Positions 17,571-25,191 are shown, numbered from the stretch's first letter. The stretch is DNA of 64,000 nt from an uncultured Saprospiraceae bacterium (GCA_937951615.1 CALFBH010000019.1:22768-86767), one strand, 5' to 3'. The notes: a model not told the origin generated them from the sequence alone. Translations and numbers: made by a program.

Positions 17571-18530
17571 ATGCAAAAGACCATAACAGAAGCCTACGCA
17601 AGAATTAAAACCCATGTCAGAAGAACGCCTTTAGAGCATTCTCTGCTACTGAGTCAGATGACTGGAGCAAATGTGTATCTAAAACTGGAAAACTGGCAAT
17701 TGACGGGTTCTTTCAAATTGCGTGGAGCGATGAATAAAATTTTGTCGACTTCTGAATTTGACCGAGACCACAAAACATTTGTAGCGGCTTCGACGGGCAA
17801 TCACGCGGCTGCTTTTGCTTATGCAGTGAAAAAACTGGGCTTAAAAGGCGAGATTTTTCTACCTGAAATTGTCTCTTCTACCAAACTGGAATTTATTAAG
17901 TCCTTTGGTGTGCCTTGTAAATTACATGGACAAGATAGCTTGGAAACAGAAATTTATACCCGCAAATATGCCGAGGAAAATAGTTGTATTCTAGTGCATC
18001 CTTATAATGACGAAACCATTATTGCGGGACAAGGAACAATAGGTTTGGAAATTGCAAAAGACCTGCCCAAAGTAGATGCTGTTTTTGTGCCAGTCGGTGG
18101 TGGCGGCTTAGTGTCAGGCATAGCTGGGTATTTGAAATCTGTAAAACCAAAGGTGCAAATCATCGGATGCCAGCCCGCACAAAGCCCCGAAATGGCAGTT
18201 TCTATTGAGCAGGGCGGCATCATTTCCGAATTGATCTCCAAGCCAACCTTGTCAGACGGCACAGCAGGTGGCATAGAATCCGAAGCCATTACTTTCGAGT
18301 ATTGTCGCCAATGGGTCGATCGCTTTGAATTATTATCAGAAAAAGAAATTGCCGACGCACTGCTTTGGTTGCTCAAAAACCGACAAATGATGGTCGAAGG
18401 CGCAGCAGGACTGGCACTCGCGACTTTATTGCGCGAAAAAGAACAATGGGCAGGTAAGAATGTCGTACTGATTGTCTGCGGTCGCCGATTGAGTTTTGAG
18501 AAGTTGAAGAAAGTTGTTGATGGTGATTGA
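17571..18530 (+). CDS. Threonine/serine dehydratase (fold-type II PLP enzyme)
   Basis: 319 residues. PLP lysine K49 lies in TGSFKLRGAMNK; the ASTGNHAAAFAYA loop and the glycine-rich phosphate-binding VGGGGLVSGIAGYL follow. It deaminates threonine or serine to the 2-oxoacid. There is no C-terminal ACT regulatory domain, so it belongs to the short catabolic TdcB/serine racemase-like branch rather than feedback-controlled IlvA. The start is in a repeat-rich gap with no clear ribosome-binding site. The next element downstream is a 121-bp palindrome. Confidence 0.88.
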   Translation: MQKTITEAYARIKTHVRRTPLEHSLLLSQMTGANVYLKLENWQLTGSFKLRGAMNKILSTSEFDRDHKTFVAASTGNHAAAFAYAVKKLGLKGEIFLPEIVSSTKLEFIKSFGVPCKLHGQDSLETEIYTRKYAEENSCILVHPYNDETIIAGQGTIGLEIAKDLPKVDAVFVPVGGGGLVSGIAGYLKSVKPKVQIIGCQPAQSPEMAVSIEQGGIISELISKPTLSDGTAGGIESEAITFEYCRQWVDRFELLSEKEIADALLWLLKNRQMMVEGAAGLALATLLREKEQWAGKNVVLIVCGRRLSFEKLKKVVDGD

Positions 18531-18549
18531 GTTGATTGAGTGGTTTGTT

Positions 18550-18670
18550 GGTTTCGTAAACTTGTGTGTGGGGTTTGTGGAGGGAGAGTTTGCTAAACCT
18601 TCTTGTAATCCGCCGATGTGAGGTTTAGCAAACTTCCTACTCACAAAGCTGCCCACAAGTTTACCAAACC
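18550..18670. repeat. 121-bp nested inverted repeat (GGTTTCGTAAACTTG family), copy 2
   Basis: Left arm GGTTTCGTAAACTTG (18550-18564), right arm CAAGTTTACCAAACC (18656-18670), with inner arms AGTTTGCTAAACC and GGTTTAGCAAACT as in copy 1. It sits between the dehydratase stop and the promoter at 18678, and may also act as a terminator. Confidence 0.8.
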
Positions 18671-18677
18671 TTTGAGG

Positions 18678-18709
18678 TTTGAATTTGTATGTTAAAAGCC
18701 GTATTTTTG
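18678..18709 (+). promoter_or_regulatory. Bacteroidota-type promoter for the 555-residue protein gene
   Basis: TTTG (18678-18681), 20 bases, TATTTTTG (18702-18709): a full match to TTTG/TAnnTTTG. The start codon at 18728 would leave a leader of only about a dozen bases. Confidence 0.7.
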
Positions 18710-18727
18710 CGGATTATATAATAAAAA

Positions 18728-20395
18728 ATGTCCGCAAATATCCAACAAATTACACAAGAAGTACTACTACGGCACACTCGACGCTATCCAGGCGCAGAGA
18801 AAGAGCGGTGGATGCTGCGTGAATTGTTGACGACAGTGGGTGCACCCAGCCGATTTACACATGCCAATCCACTCAGCGATGAACTCCGAAAAGCGATAGG
18901 CGAAGACATCAGCGTTTTGCCGGAAGGCGTATTTTTATACTTTTTTTATCGTGGACATAAAGTATCCCAACTGGATTTGTCGGACAACACAATGCCAGGG
19001 AAAAGCCTGTCGGAAAGCCTGTCGGAAGAACAAAACCGAATCATCCTGAATGTGACTCGCCAATTTATCAGAGACAAAAGAGGTGTTTCGACGATGTTGA
19101 CCGACTGGATACGCCGATACTTCAAAAGAGAGCCGGTGCAAGGCATTTTATTGATGCTGGATAATGCGGAAGAAGGGGAGTGGCAGGAACTGACGATCAG
19201 TCCAGAAAATGACAAGCACGAGAAAATCGAGCAGGTCGTTTCTCATTTATACCATGCTGATACTGTTGTTGCAAAAATTTCCATCTTGCTGAATAATGGC
19301 GGAACAATGGAAATAACGCCTGATGAAAATCTATTTACAGAAGCCGTTAAATTATCTGCTGACAATATACAGACGCTGGAAGAATTTATGCAGCGGCTCA
19401 ACCTGCACTACGAAACCCTGCTTCGCGCCCGCGACGAGCAAAAAGGAAACAATTATAAAGATTATTTTATCAATATCTATTTGCCGGAAGGCACAAAAGC
19501 CAGTATTCATGTAGAAGAATTGCTCTTGCAAATACGGACGCGGGAGGACACGCAGAGAGCTTTGCAAAGGCTGTTGAATATTGGAGTGATTGATGATTTT
19601 AGAGAAACAGAAGAGGCATTTACTTTTTATTTTATTAAAAAAAGCAAACAAGAATACCTGGTTAATCTGCATCGCCACTTAGCCCGATATGAAACGACAG
19701 AGGAACTCAAAAAACGCTTTAACAAGATACCAGAAAATGCTGATGTAAAGCTCATTGTCGGGGAATGTCTGAATGCTTATGTCAGTTTTGTATACGATTG
19801 TATTGTGCCACAAAGAGCATTAGCCGCTGGGCAGTTGGTCGATCAGTTGGGAGAGGAAGACGTAGAAATGCAATTGCCCGTATTGTCAAAATATGCTGAC
19901 CCTTTGCAGCGACCCAATCTCATCGAAGACACGTCAGAAGGAAGTGTTTGTTCCTGGGATGCCGTTTGGAAATACATGGATATTGTGATGGCAGAAGGGG
20001 AATCGTCGGTGCTGAATATTCGGGCATTGCGGCGTTCTGTAGAAGAATTGAAACCTCGATATCCGAAGAATCCGGTCTTTAATTTGCTCCATGCTTTTTG
20101 TATCCTGTATCTGGAAACGGAGGTCAGAGGAGACGATTTATATATTGCCGACAAAACCAAGGTAAAACCAGCCATCAACAATTTCATTGAAGGTTTCATT
20201 AGTTTTAAGGAATTATACGGCGTCAGTTCGGAAGAATTGAAAGTGGCGGTGGCGCGTTTTCATCAAAAAACACTCAGTCATCGCAGTGAGTTATCTTATG
20301 TTATGAATCAGGCAACGGAATTGCTCTATCTGGAATTGCACAACCGTTGGCTGAGACAATTTAATCAGAAATTTTTAGTGGGTTATGAACGATAA
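18728..20395 (+). CDS. Unrecognised cytoplasmic protein, first gene of a two-gene operon
   Basis: 555 residues; I do not recognise a family. No signal peptide or membrane segment is visible. It is rich in charged helices and aromatic pairs (GVFLYFFYRGHK, AFTFYFIKKSKQEYLVNLH). The C-terminal half looks all-helical and TPR-like (about residues 420-540, RYPKNPVFNLLHAFCILYLE). It overlaps the next gene by 11 bp, so the two are translationally coupled, and a strong promoter lies just upstream. The pairing with a membrane-anchored coiled coil suggests the two proteins work together, but the role is unknown. Confidence 0.7.
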   Translation: MSANIQQITQEVLLRHTRRYPGAEKERWMLRELLTTVGAPSRFTHANPLSDELRKAIGEDISVLPEGVFLYFFYRGHKVSQLDLSDNTMPGKSLSESLSEEQNRIILNVTRQFIRDKRGVSTMLTDWIRRYFKREPVQGILLMLDNAEEGEWQELTISPENDKHEKIEQVVSHLYHADTVVAKISILLNNGGTMEITPDENLFTEAVKLSADNIQTLEEFMQRLNLHYETLLRARDEQKGNNYKDYFINIYLPEGTKASIHVEELLLQIRTREDTQRALQRLLNIGVIDDFRETEEAFTFYFIKKSKQEYLVNLHRHLARYETTEELKKRFNKIPENADVKLIVGECLNAYVSFVYDCIVPQRALAAGQLVDQLGEEDVEMQLPVLSKYADPLQRPNLIEDTSEGSVCSWDAVWKYMDIVMAEGESSVLNIRALRRSVEELKPRYPKNPVFNLLHAFCILYLETEVRGDDLYIADKTKVKPAINNFIEGFISFKELYGVSSEELKVAVARFHQKTLSHRSELSYVMNQATELLYLELHNRWLRQFNQKFLVGYER

Positions 20396-21371
20396 TTCTT
20401 TTCAAACAGAACTACAAAGTGCCTTAGGCGAACTGCAACAGCATTTGCGTGATTTGGGAGCTGCTAAGACCCAGATTGAGCATACCAAAAATGCTGCGTC
20501 GAATGTCGTCGAGGGCATTGATAACCTCAGCGAAGGCTATGTCCGCCACCTAGATAAACTAACCACAAAAATTGACGGTTTTTTAGAGCAAATCACCACA
20601 CGCGTCAATACCTTTCACGATGAAGCCGAGGCAAGAATACATGCCTTCAACGAGAAAGCCGAAACCCGGATTGAGACCTTCAGTGAGAAAGCAGAAACTC
20701 GACTGGATACCTTCAGTGAAAAAACGGAAACTCGGATTAATGCCTTCAGTGAAAAAGTAGAAAACCGGATTGATACGTTCAGCGGACAAGTGGAAACTAG
20801 AATTGATAGCTTTAATAATGAAGCAGAAACCCGTATAAAAGCCCTACAGGACAATTACGAAGCACAAAGTCAGGCATTGGTCAGCAATATCCAGACTTCA
20901 CAAGCAGCATACAGCGCCGATTTTTTCCAGAAAGGCGATGAGCAATTATTAGACCTGGTCAATTCGACCAATGAATCCATAGAAACGACGCTGGTGGATA
21001 TGCGCAGCCACGTTGCAAAAATCAATGATGCTTATAGCCGCCAGAACGGGCAAATGCAGGAATACATCGTCCGCTTTTCGCAATTGCTGGGCGTGGTACA
21101 AGACTTGGAACAACGCATCAGTGAAATCAATTTCCCAGAGCTTTTTGGTGAATTGAATACAACGATAATAACTTTAGATAAACATACTCAATCGGTCAAG
21201 ACGGAAGTCGGCGACCTGAAAAAAATGATTCGCGCCGAATTTGCAAATCAAACCCGTACCCTGGAAAATAAACTAGACACTCAGGCAGGACAGTTGCGCT
21301 TTTTGCGGATTGTTGTTTTGGTGATGGCTTTGGTGGGGCTTGGGGTTTTGCTTTGGTATTTTTTGAGCTAA
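20385..21371 (+). CDS. Hendecad-repeat coiled-coil protein with C-terminal membrane anchor
   Basis: 328 residues. Residues 73-149 are seven tandem 11-residue units such as RIETFSEKAET and RLDTFSEKTET, a hendecad (11/3) amphipathic helix as in apolipoprotein/LEA-like membrane-surface helices or right-handed coiled coils. More heptad-like coiled coil follows to about residue 290. The last 24 residues (FLRIVVLVMALVGLGVLLWYF) form one transmembrane helix, leaving the body in the cytoplasm. ATG at 20385 lies inside the end of the previous gene. The function is unknown; a membrane-tethering or scaffold role is inferred from shape only. Confidence 0.75.
   Translation: MNDNSFQTELQSALGELQQHLRDLGAAKTQIEHTKNAASNVVEGIDNLSEGYVRHLDKLTTKIDGFLEQITTRVNTFHDEAEARIHAFNEKAETRIETFSEKAETRLDTFSEKTETRINAFSEKVENRIDTFSGQVETRIDSFNNEAETRIKALQDNYEAQSQALVSNIQTSQAAYSADFFQKGDEQLLDLVNSTNESIETTLVDMRSHVAKINDAYSRQNGQMQEYIVRFSQLLGVVQDLEQRISEINFPELFGELNTTIITLDKHTQSVKTEVGDLKKMIRAEFANQTRTLENKLDTQAGQLRFLRIVVLVMALVGLGVLLWYFLS
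20601..20831 (+). repeat. Tandem 33-bp coding repeats (hendecads)
   Basis: Seven imperfect 33-bp units encode R-I/L-x-T/A-F-x-E-K-x-E-T. The DNA units are visibly similar (for example CCTTCAGTGAGAAAGC and CCTTCAGTGAAAAAAC), so the tract may expand or contract by slippage. Confidence 0.8.
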
Positions 21372-21414
21372 GGGTTAATTACGAATTACGAATGGTTTAA
21401 TTACGAATTGGCTT

Positions 21415-21520
21415 AAGTGGAAATACAAATCCAAACGTCAAATTCAAATTCAAAAAAGTATTGACAATAAGCCAATTATATAAATTGAAAGTGGCGTTTA
21501 GTTGAGTCCAGACACTTAAT
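21415..21520 (+). repeat. 106-bp direct repeat, copy 1
   Basis: AAGTGGAAATACAAATCCAA to GACACTTAAT matches 29548-29653 over 106 bp with about seven differences and no gaps. It carries GTATTGACAATAAGCCAATT and no ORF. It begins the 335-bp gap 21372-21706, which otherwise holds ATTACGAATT words, a promoter and a hairpin leader. Confidence 0.85.
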
Positions 21521-21557
21521 GACTAGTTACTAATACACCAATAAACCAATCACCAAT

Positions 21558-21589
21558 TTTGGATTTTTTGGGTGTTTTATGTATTTTTG
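21558..21589 (+). promoter_or_regulatory. Promoter at the head of the cassette array
   Basis: TTTG (21558-21561), 20 bases, TATTTTTG (21582-21589), a full consensus match. Transcription should begin near 21595, exactly where the conserved hairpin leader starts. The same arrangement is repeated at 63722-63753. Confidence 0.7.
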
Positions 21590-21594
21590 TTTTA

Positions 21595-21677
21595 TAACTT
21601 CAAAGGCGGGCTTACAGGATAAAATTCTTTTGAGGTTCTTTAAAGAAGTATATAGGCTATATTGCGTATGTATAGCG
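21595..21677 (+). promoter_or_regulatory. Conserved structured leader / attI-like segment, copy 1
   Basis: Stem AACTTCAAAG (21596-21605) pairs with CTTTTGAGGTT (21627-21637); the loop contains GGGCTTACAGGATAAAAT. Copy 2 at 63765 has the same stem with compensating changes and the loop CGCTTACGGTGTGAAAAT. A second, weaker AT-rich stem follows (about 21650-21675). The segment ends at GTTGGCTAC, where the first cassette begins. It could be a 5' UTR regulatory RNA, an integron attI-like site, or both. Confidence 0.5.
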
Positions 21678-21706
21678 TTGGCTACCACTTAAAAAACAAA
21701 AAGTGA

Positions 21707-22192
21707 ATGAAGAATCGAATTTGGAGAGATTTGGGGAATACGATTTTTTATATCGAATACCTAAGTCTATACATTAACAGAGTAAAAAGACAAAATAAAA
21801 TCATTGAAACAGTTTTTTTGACAACTGCATTAATTGGTATAGCAGGTTGGAATAAATACGCCGAATACAATATTTTATGGTCAATTCTATTATTTGCAGT
21901 AACCGCAACGCGAATCCTAAAATCAAAATTCATGGTTTCTGAAGCGGAGATTGCCACCTTTCAATCTCTCAAAAGTTTTTATTTAGACCATGTTAGAGAT
22001 TTGGATAATCTTTGGTTTAGATATAGAGAAAAGAAAATTTCTGAGAAACAGGCTGAGAAAGTGTTTAATCAGCTAAATGAACAAGAACGACTGATAATTA
22101 AGGTTGAGAAACATGACAAACTCTTTGGAAAAGAGCCAATGCAAACAAAAGCCGAAAAATTGGCAAGACAAAAATTAAATCAATATTCATAA
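21707..22192 (+). CDS. SLATT-like two-helix membrane protein (cassette 1)
   Basis: 161 residues. Two adjacent hydrophobic helices, about residues 38-55 (VFLTTALIGIAGW) and 63-80 (LWSILLFAVTATRIL), are preceded by a basic amphipathic start and followed by a long charged helix (YLDHVRDLDNLWFRYREKK). This is the layout of SLATT-domain proteins, which in many bacteria are predicted pore-forming effectors in nucleotide-signalled or other anti-phage systems. The family assignment is by shape, not by a confirmed motif. A 55-residue gene follows after 3 bp in the same cassette. Confidence 0.6.
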   Translation: MKNRIWRDLGNTIFYIEYLSLYINRVKRQNKIIETVFLTTALIGIAGWNKYAEYNILWSILLFAVTATRILKSKFMVSEAEIATFQSLKSFYLDHVRDLDNLWFRYREKKISEKQAEKVFNQLNEQERLIIKVEKHDKLFGKEPMQTKAEKLARQKLNQYS

Positions 22193-22195
22193 ATC

Positions 22196-22363
22196 ATGGC
22201 AAAAGAAAAAAAGACACCACCAAAATCATCTCCAAACACAACAGGAGACGATAGCAAAACGAATCCAAATTTTGGAGATAAAATCATAAAAGGAGACAAT
22301 CCTAATCTTCCGACTTTCCATAATCCACCACAACCTCCTCCTGACAAGAAGGATGATGATTGA
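22196..22363 (+). CDS. Small proline-rich acidic-tailed protein (cassette 1)
   Basis: 55 residues, beginning MAKEKKTPPKSSPNTTG and ending PPQPPPDKKDDD. It is basic at the N-terminus, acidic at the C-terminus, rich in Pro/Asn/Lys and predicted disordered. It starts 3 bp after the SLATT-like gene, so the two are cotranslated, and it could be a partner, regulator or immunity peptide. No family is recognised, and a spurious ORF cannot be fully excluded, but spacing and composition favour a real gene. Confidence 0.55.
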   Translation: MAKEKKTPPKSSPNTTGDDSKTNPNFGDKIIKGDNPNLPTFHNPPQPPPDKKDDD

Positions 22364-22428
22364 CTTCAAGAGTAGTGATTTTGAAAAAGAATTTATGCTT
22401 TGAATTAAAAAATAAATAAAAAGAGCGA

Positions 22429-22492
22429 GTAGCCAACAGTATGTACACGTACATGCGGGCTAAACGCCTGCACGGTCGTGTTACATTGGACG
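22429..22492 (+). other. attC-like hairpin A, end of cassette 1
   Basis: Left box GTAGCCAAC (22429-22437). Inner arms ATGTACACG (22441-22449) and CGTGTTACAT (22477-22486) pair with one extrahelical A, and a GCGGGC/GCCTGC apical stem is present. The right box starts GTTGATAG (22492). The left box is the exact complement of GTTGGCTAC at 21677-21685. Confidence 0.6.
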
Positions 22493-22589
22493 TTGATAGT
22501 GATTAATACATTCGGCAGTAAAAACTAATCGTAACACTATTTTTGCACGGGTTACTTATCAATATTTCTTCTCTAAAAAAACAAAAAAC

Positions 22590-23282
22590 ATGAACAATAA
22601 CTATTCTTTACAATGGTTAATCTTTATTCTCTGTGTAAGTTGTAACTCTTTACATGAATCTGATGACAGGAACATTGTGGAACACATAAAGGTAGAGGGA
22701 AGACTTGGTTTAATTGATACTCAAACAATAGAAAGGCAGCTTACAATACCGGCCCAATATGAGACAGTTACTGAAAGTATTTTAGATAGTATATCGGGTA
22801 CTTCCTACTCTAGAACAAGAAGAACTGACCCTATTCCAGCAACATATCGGATTGAGAAGGTGGATATTATTAACCATTCTTACGAGCTTTACTATCCTAC
22901 GAACTTCAACCCGAATGATCCGTCTCAAACAATTAATTTAACAATTAATAATCAAAGTAATTTATCGGATACAATAACAGTAAGTCTTTGGGATAGTTCT
23001 AATAGTGTAGCTATATCCGATGAAAAATTTGAAGAAAAAAAGGTTGTAAAAGATTCAAATACTTGGATTTGGAAAATTTATACCGAAAATAAAAATAGTA
23101 AGAGTGCTTATCTTACCTTATTAATAAAGGGAACAAATACTAAAGAATATAGAAGAACAATTGAATTGAATATTAAACGATTGTCCTTTGTTGAAAAGTT
23201 GAGTAATCTATACAAGTTTTTTATAGTTTTTATACCGTTGATCCTCACTGTGTGTGTTATGGTATGGTTTGAAAAAAGGTAA
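22590..23282 (+). CDS. Putative lipoprotein with C-terminal membrane helix (cassette 2)
   Basis: 230 residues. The N-terminal hydrophobic stretch ends in a lipobox-like LCVSC (Cys about 18). The body is beta-rich and Thr/Ser/Asn-rich (INLTINNQSNLSDTITVSLWDS). A single C-terminal transmembrane helix (FFIVFIPLILTVCVMVWF) ends in a basic EKR. No family is recognised. A -7-like box TATTTTTG at 22538-22545 inside the cassette suggests its own promoter. A 19-codon ORF at 23290 follows but is too short to call. Confidence 0.65.
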   Translation: MNNNYSLQWLIFILCVSCNSLHESDDRNIVEHIKVEGRLGLIDTQTIERQLTIPAQYETVTESILDSISGTSYSRTRRTDPIPATYRIEKVDIINHSYELYYPTNFNPNDPSQTINLTINNQSNLSDTITVSLWDSSNSVAISDEKFEEKKVVKDSNTWIWKIYTENKNSKSAYLTLLIKGTNTKEYRRTIELNIKRLSFVEKLSNLYKFFIVFIPLILTVCVMVWFEKR

Positions 23283-23353
23283 ATTTAATATGGACTCGAT
23301 ATTGAAAGGAATGTTTGGGAAATATTTAAAAGCGGAAAAAAAGAAATAGAAAA

Positions 23354-23416
23354 CTACCACCAACAAAAATAGTGTCCATGCCTACTAATCGCAGGCACGT
23401 CGTGGATTACGAACCG
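23354..23416 (+). other. attC-like hairpin B, end of cassette 2
   Basis: Left box CTACCACCAAC (23354-23364). The inner stem ATGCCT/AGGCA flanks ACTAATCGC, and GTCCA pairs with TGGAT after a bulge. The right box begins GTTGTGTGTGAT at 23416. The left box pairs only partly with the cassette 2 opening GTTGATAGTG (7 Watson-Crick pairs and one wobble of 10), so this site is the least regular. Confidence 0.5.
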
Positions 23417-23559
23417 TTGTGTGTGATTAACAAATTGTCGATAATATCCAATGATCTATACTCTAATAGAAATAAGAATACTAACTTCAGAAGTATAAAT
23501 TGTATTTTTAGGGAACGAAATTATTCTCACAAGTAAAATTAAACTCAAAAACTTAAAAA

Positions 23560-25122
23560 ATGACCACAAATTTAGCTAAAGTACAACTGACCAGCGTAAC
23601 TGAAGAATTCCAAAATCATATTTCCCCAGACTTTAATAAAAGAATAATTTTCACGGGTAAGTTTGGTGTAGGAAAAACGACGTTTTTACATGACTTTTTC
23701 AGTAAACAAGATGTAAATACATTTTGGCTTTCACCTATTAAATATTCCGTAGGTGCAAATGAAGATATATTTGAATATATAAAGTTTGACCTTATTCTAG
23801 AGATATTTACGAATCATTTAGTAGTTCCAGCAAAGGAATCCATACCGGAATCTCTATTCATCTGGTCTTATCTCAATCATAATACTTCTGAATTACTAAC
23901 TTCATTTTTTGAACTCGTATCCTTATTGAGTCCAGACGGAGAAAAAGCAATTAAATTACTTAATATATTTAATAATTCATATACAAGCTACAAAAATTAT
24001 AAAAAGGAATTACTTGAAAAAAATAAATCAGAGCCAGAAATATTTAAAGATTACTTAACCATTAGTACACAAAGAATAGGCTCTATAATGGAAAATGATT
24101 TTATTACTCAAAGTATCAGAGTTTATTTAGAATCATTAAAAGAGGTTAAAGAAAAAGGAAGTAGCAACGTTTTAATTATTGATGACTTTGATAGATTAGA
24201 TCCTGAACATATTTTTAGAATCTTAAACATACTAAGTGTTCACAACGACTATCTTTCCGGGACATTTGAAAATAAATTTGGATTTGACAAAATAATCATT
24301 GTTTGTGATATTGATTCTATTGAAAATTTCTACCATCACAAATATGGAAAAGAATCAAATTTCTCAGGTTACATAGATAAATTTTGCTCAACTAAATTTT
24401 TTCGATTTTCCAATTTTGATGCTATAAAACATTTTTGTGAAGAAAATATTCGAATAAATGATTTACCAAAATATTGTGAAGATACCCTACTAATGATATT
24501 ACTTTATCTAATAAGAAAAGAAAAAATTACTCTGAGAAACTTATTGAAATATAGATACGAAAGTGAAAAGAATACATTTATAATCAGTGAAAACTTAAGT
24601 ATGGATATGACAGATTATTGTAAAAACTGTTGTTTTATAGAGACAGATTCCTTTTGTATAGATACTACAAGTTTTCCATTTATACATGCAATTGCAATTC
24701 TATCAAATATTTTTGGTGACTTCAATAAATTAAAACAATGTATCAGAGATTTAAGCAAAGAGGAATCCATAGAAACAATGTCTTCCGATTTTGTCGAGCC
24801 TATGATCAATAGTCTTTGCTTATTATCTCATATTTCAAAGGATGATTCTAATGTAAAAAAACTTTGCTTTAATATGGACACAAGCAGACATGATGGGCAG
24901 CATATTAAAATGCCTCAAACTTTATTTTGCGGATCAACCGTGACAATTAAATTACCATGGTCTAAGCACAACAAATATAAGGGAGATGGTAACTACTTCG
25001 ATAATTCTGAAATTGAAGTTTCAAGATTAACTGATCAAGCAAAATCTTTTGGAAACATGTTTGCAGAGTTTTCAATAATATTGGATTACTTAGATAAAAA
25101 GAATTTTAAAAATAGAATATAA
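23560..25122 (+). CDS. KAP-type P-loop NTPase (cassette 3)
   Basis: 520 residues. Walker A is GKFGVGKTT (residues 33-41). A Walker B of the KAP/STAND type is VLIIDDFDRL (about 203-212), followed by an arginine/aspartate-rich segment and IIIVCDIDSIENFYHH, a sensor-like strand also typical of KAP NTPases. Unlike many KAP proteins it has no obvious membrane insertion. Residues 380-400 contain several Cys/His. KAP and related NTPases recur in bacterial defence and plasmid genes; an anti-phage role here is inferred from family and cassette context. The gene is clearly AT-richer than the flanking chromosomal genes. Confidence 0.75.
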   Translation: MTTNLAKVQLTSVTEEFQNHISPDFNKRIIFTGKFGVGKTTFLHDFFSKQDVNTFWLSPIKYSVGANEDIFEYIKFDLILEIFTNHLVVPAKESIPESLFIWSYLNHNTSELLTSFFELVSLLSPDGEKAIKLLNIFNNSYTSYKNYKKELLEKNKSEPEIFKDYLTISTQRIGSIMENDFITQSIRVYLESLKEVKEKGSSNVLIIDDFDRLDPEHIFRILNILSVHNDYLSGTFENKFGFDKIIIVCDIDSIENFYHHKYGKESNFSGYIDKFCSTKFFRFSNFDAIKHFCEENIRINDLPKYCEDTLLMILLYLIRKEKITLRNLLKYRYESEKNTFIISENLSMDMTDYCKNCCFIETDSFCIDTTSFPFIHAIAILSNIFGDFNKLKQCIRDLSKEESIETMSSDFVEPMINSLCLLSHISKDDSNVKKLCFNMDTSRHDGQHIKMPQTLFCGSTVTIKLPWSKHNKYKGDGNYFDNSEIEVSRLTDQAKSFGNMFAEFSIILDYLDKKNFKNRI

Positions 25123-25123
25123 A

Positions 25124-25191
25124 ATCACACACAACAAAACGCTAAAACATGAATGCCTCCCATTCGGTCAGACCTGCATTTGTCGGGAACG
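25124..25191 (+). other. attC-like hairpin C, end of cassette 3
   Basis: Left box ATCACACACAAC (25124-25135) is the exact complement of the cassette 3 opening GTTGTGTGTGAT at 23416-23427. Inner arms ACATGAATGC and GCATTTGT pair with a 2-base bulge. GGAACG precedes the right box, which reads GCTAGCTG, one base away from GTTAGCTG. Confidence 0.6.

Larger units (their letters stand above)
21678..25191 (+). mobile_element. Integron-like gene cassette array (three cassettes, no integrase in window)
   Basis: Three units are read from the hairpins: 21678-22492, 22493-23416 and 23417-25191. In each, the opening bases after G^TT complement the left box of the closing hairpin: GTTGGCTAC with GTAGCCAAC at 22429 (9/9); GTTGTGTGTGAT with ATCACACACAAC at 25124 (12/12); the middle one is imperfect (GTTGATAGTG against TACCACCAAC). 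That is the R''/R' relation of attC sites in integron cassettes. All genes are on one strand, AT-rich and unrelated to each other, as in integrons. The R' boxes deviate from strict GTTRRRY, and no intI is visible, so this may be a CALIN-type array. Confidence 0.6.

Noticed and set aside
23290..23349. 19-codon ORF (MDSILKGMFGKYLKAEKKK) after the cassette 2 lipoprotein
   Set aside because: Too short to support, although it could be a real micro-ORF within the cassette.
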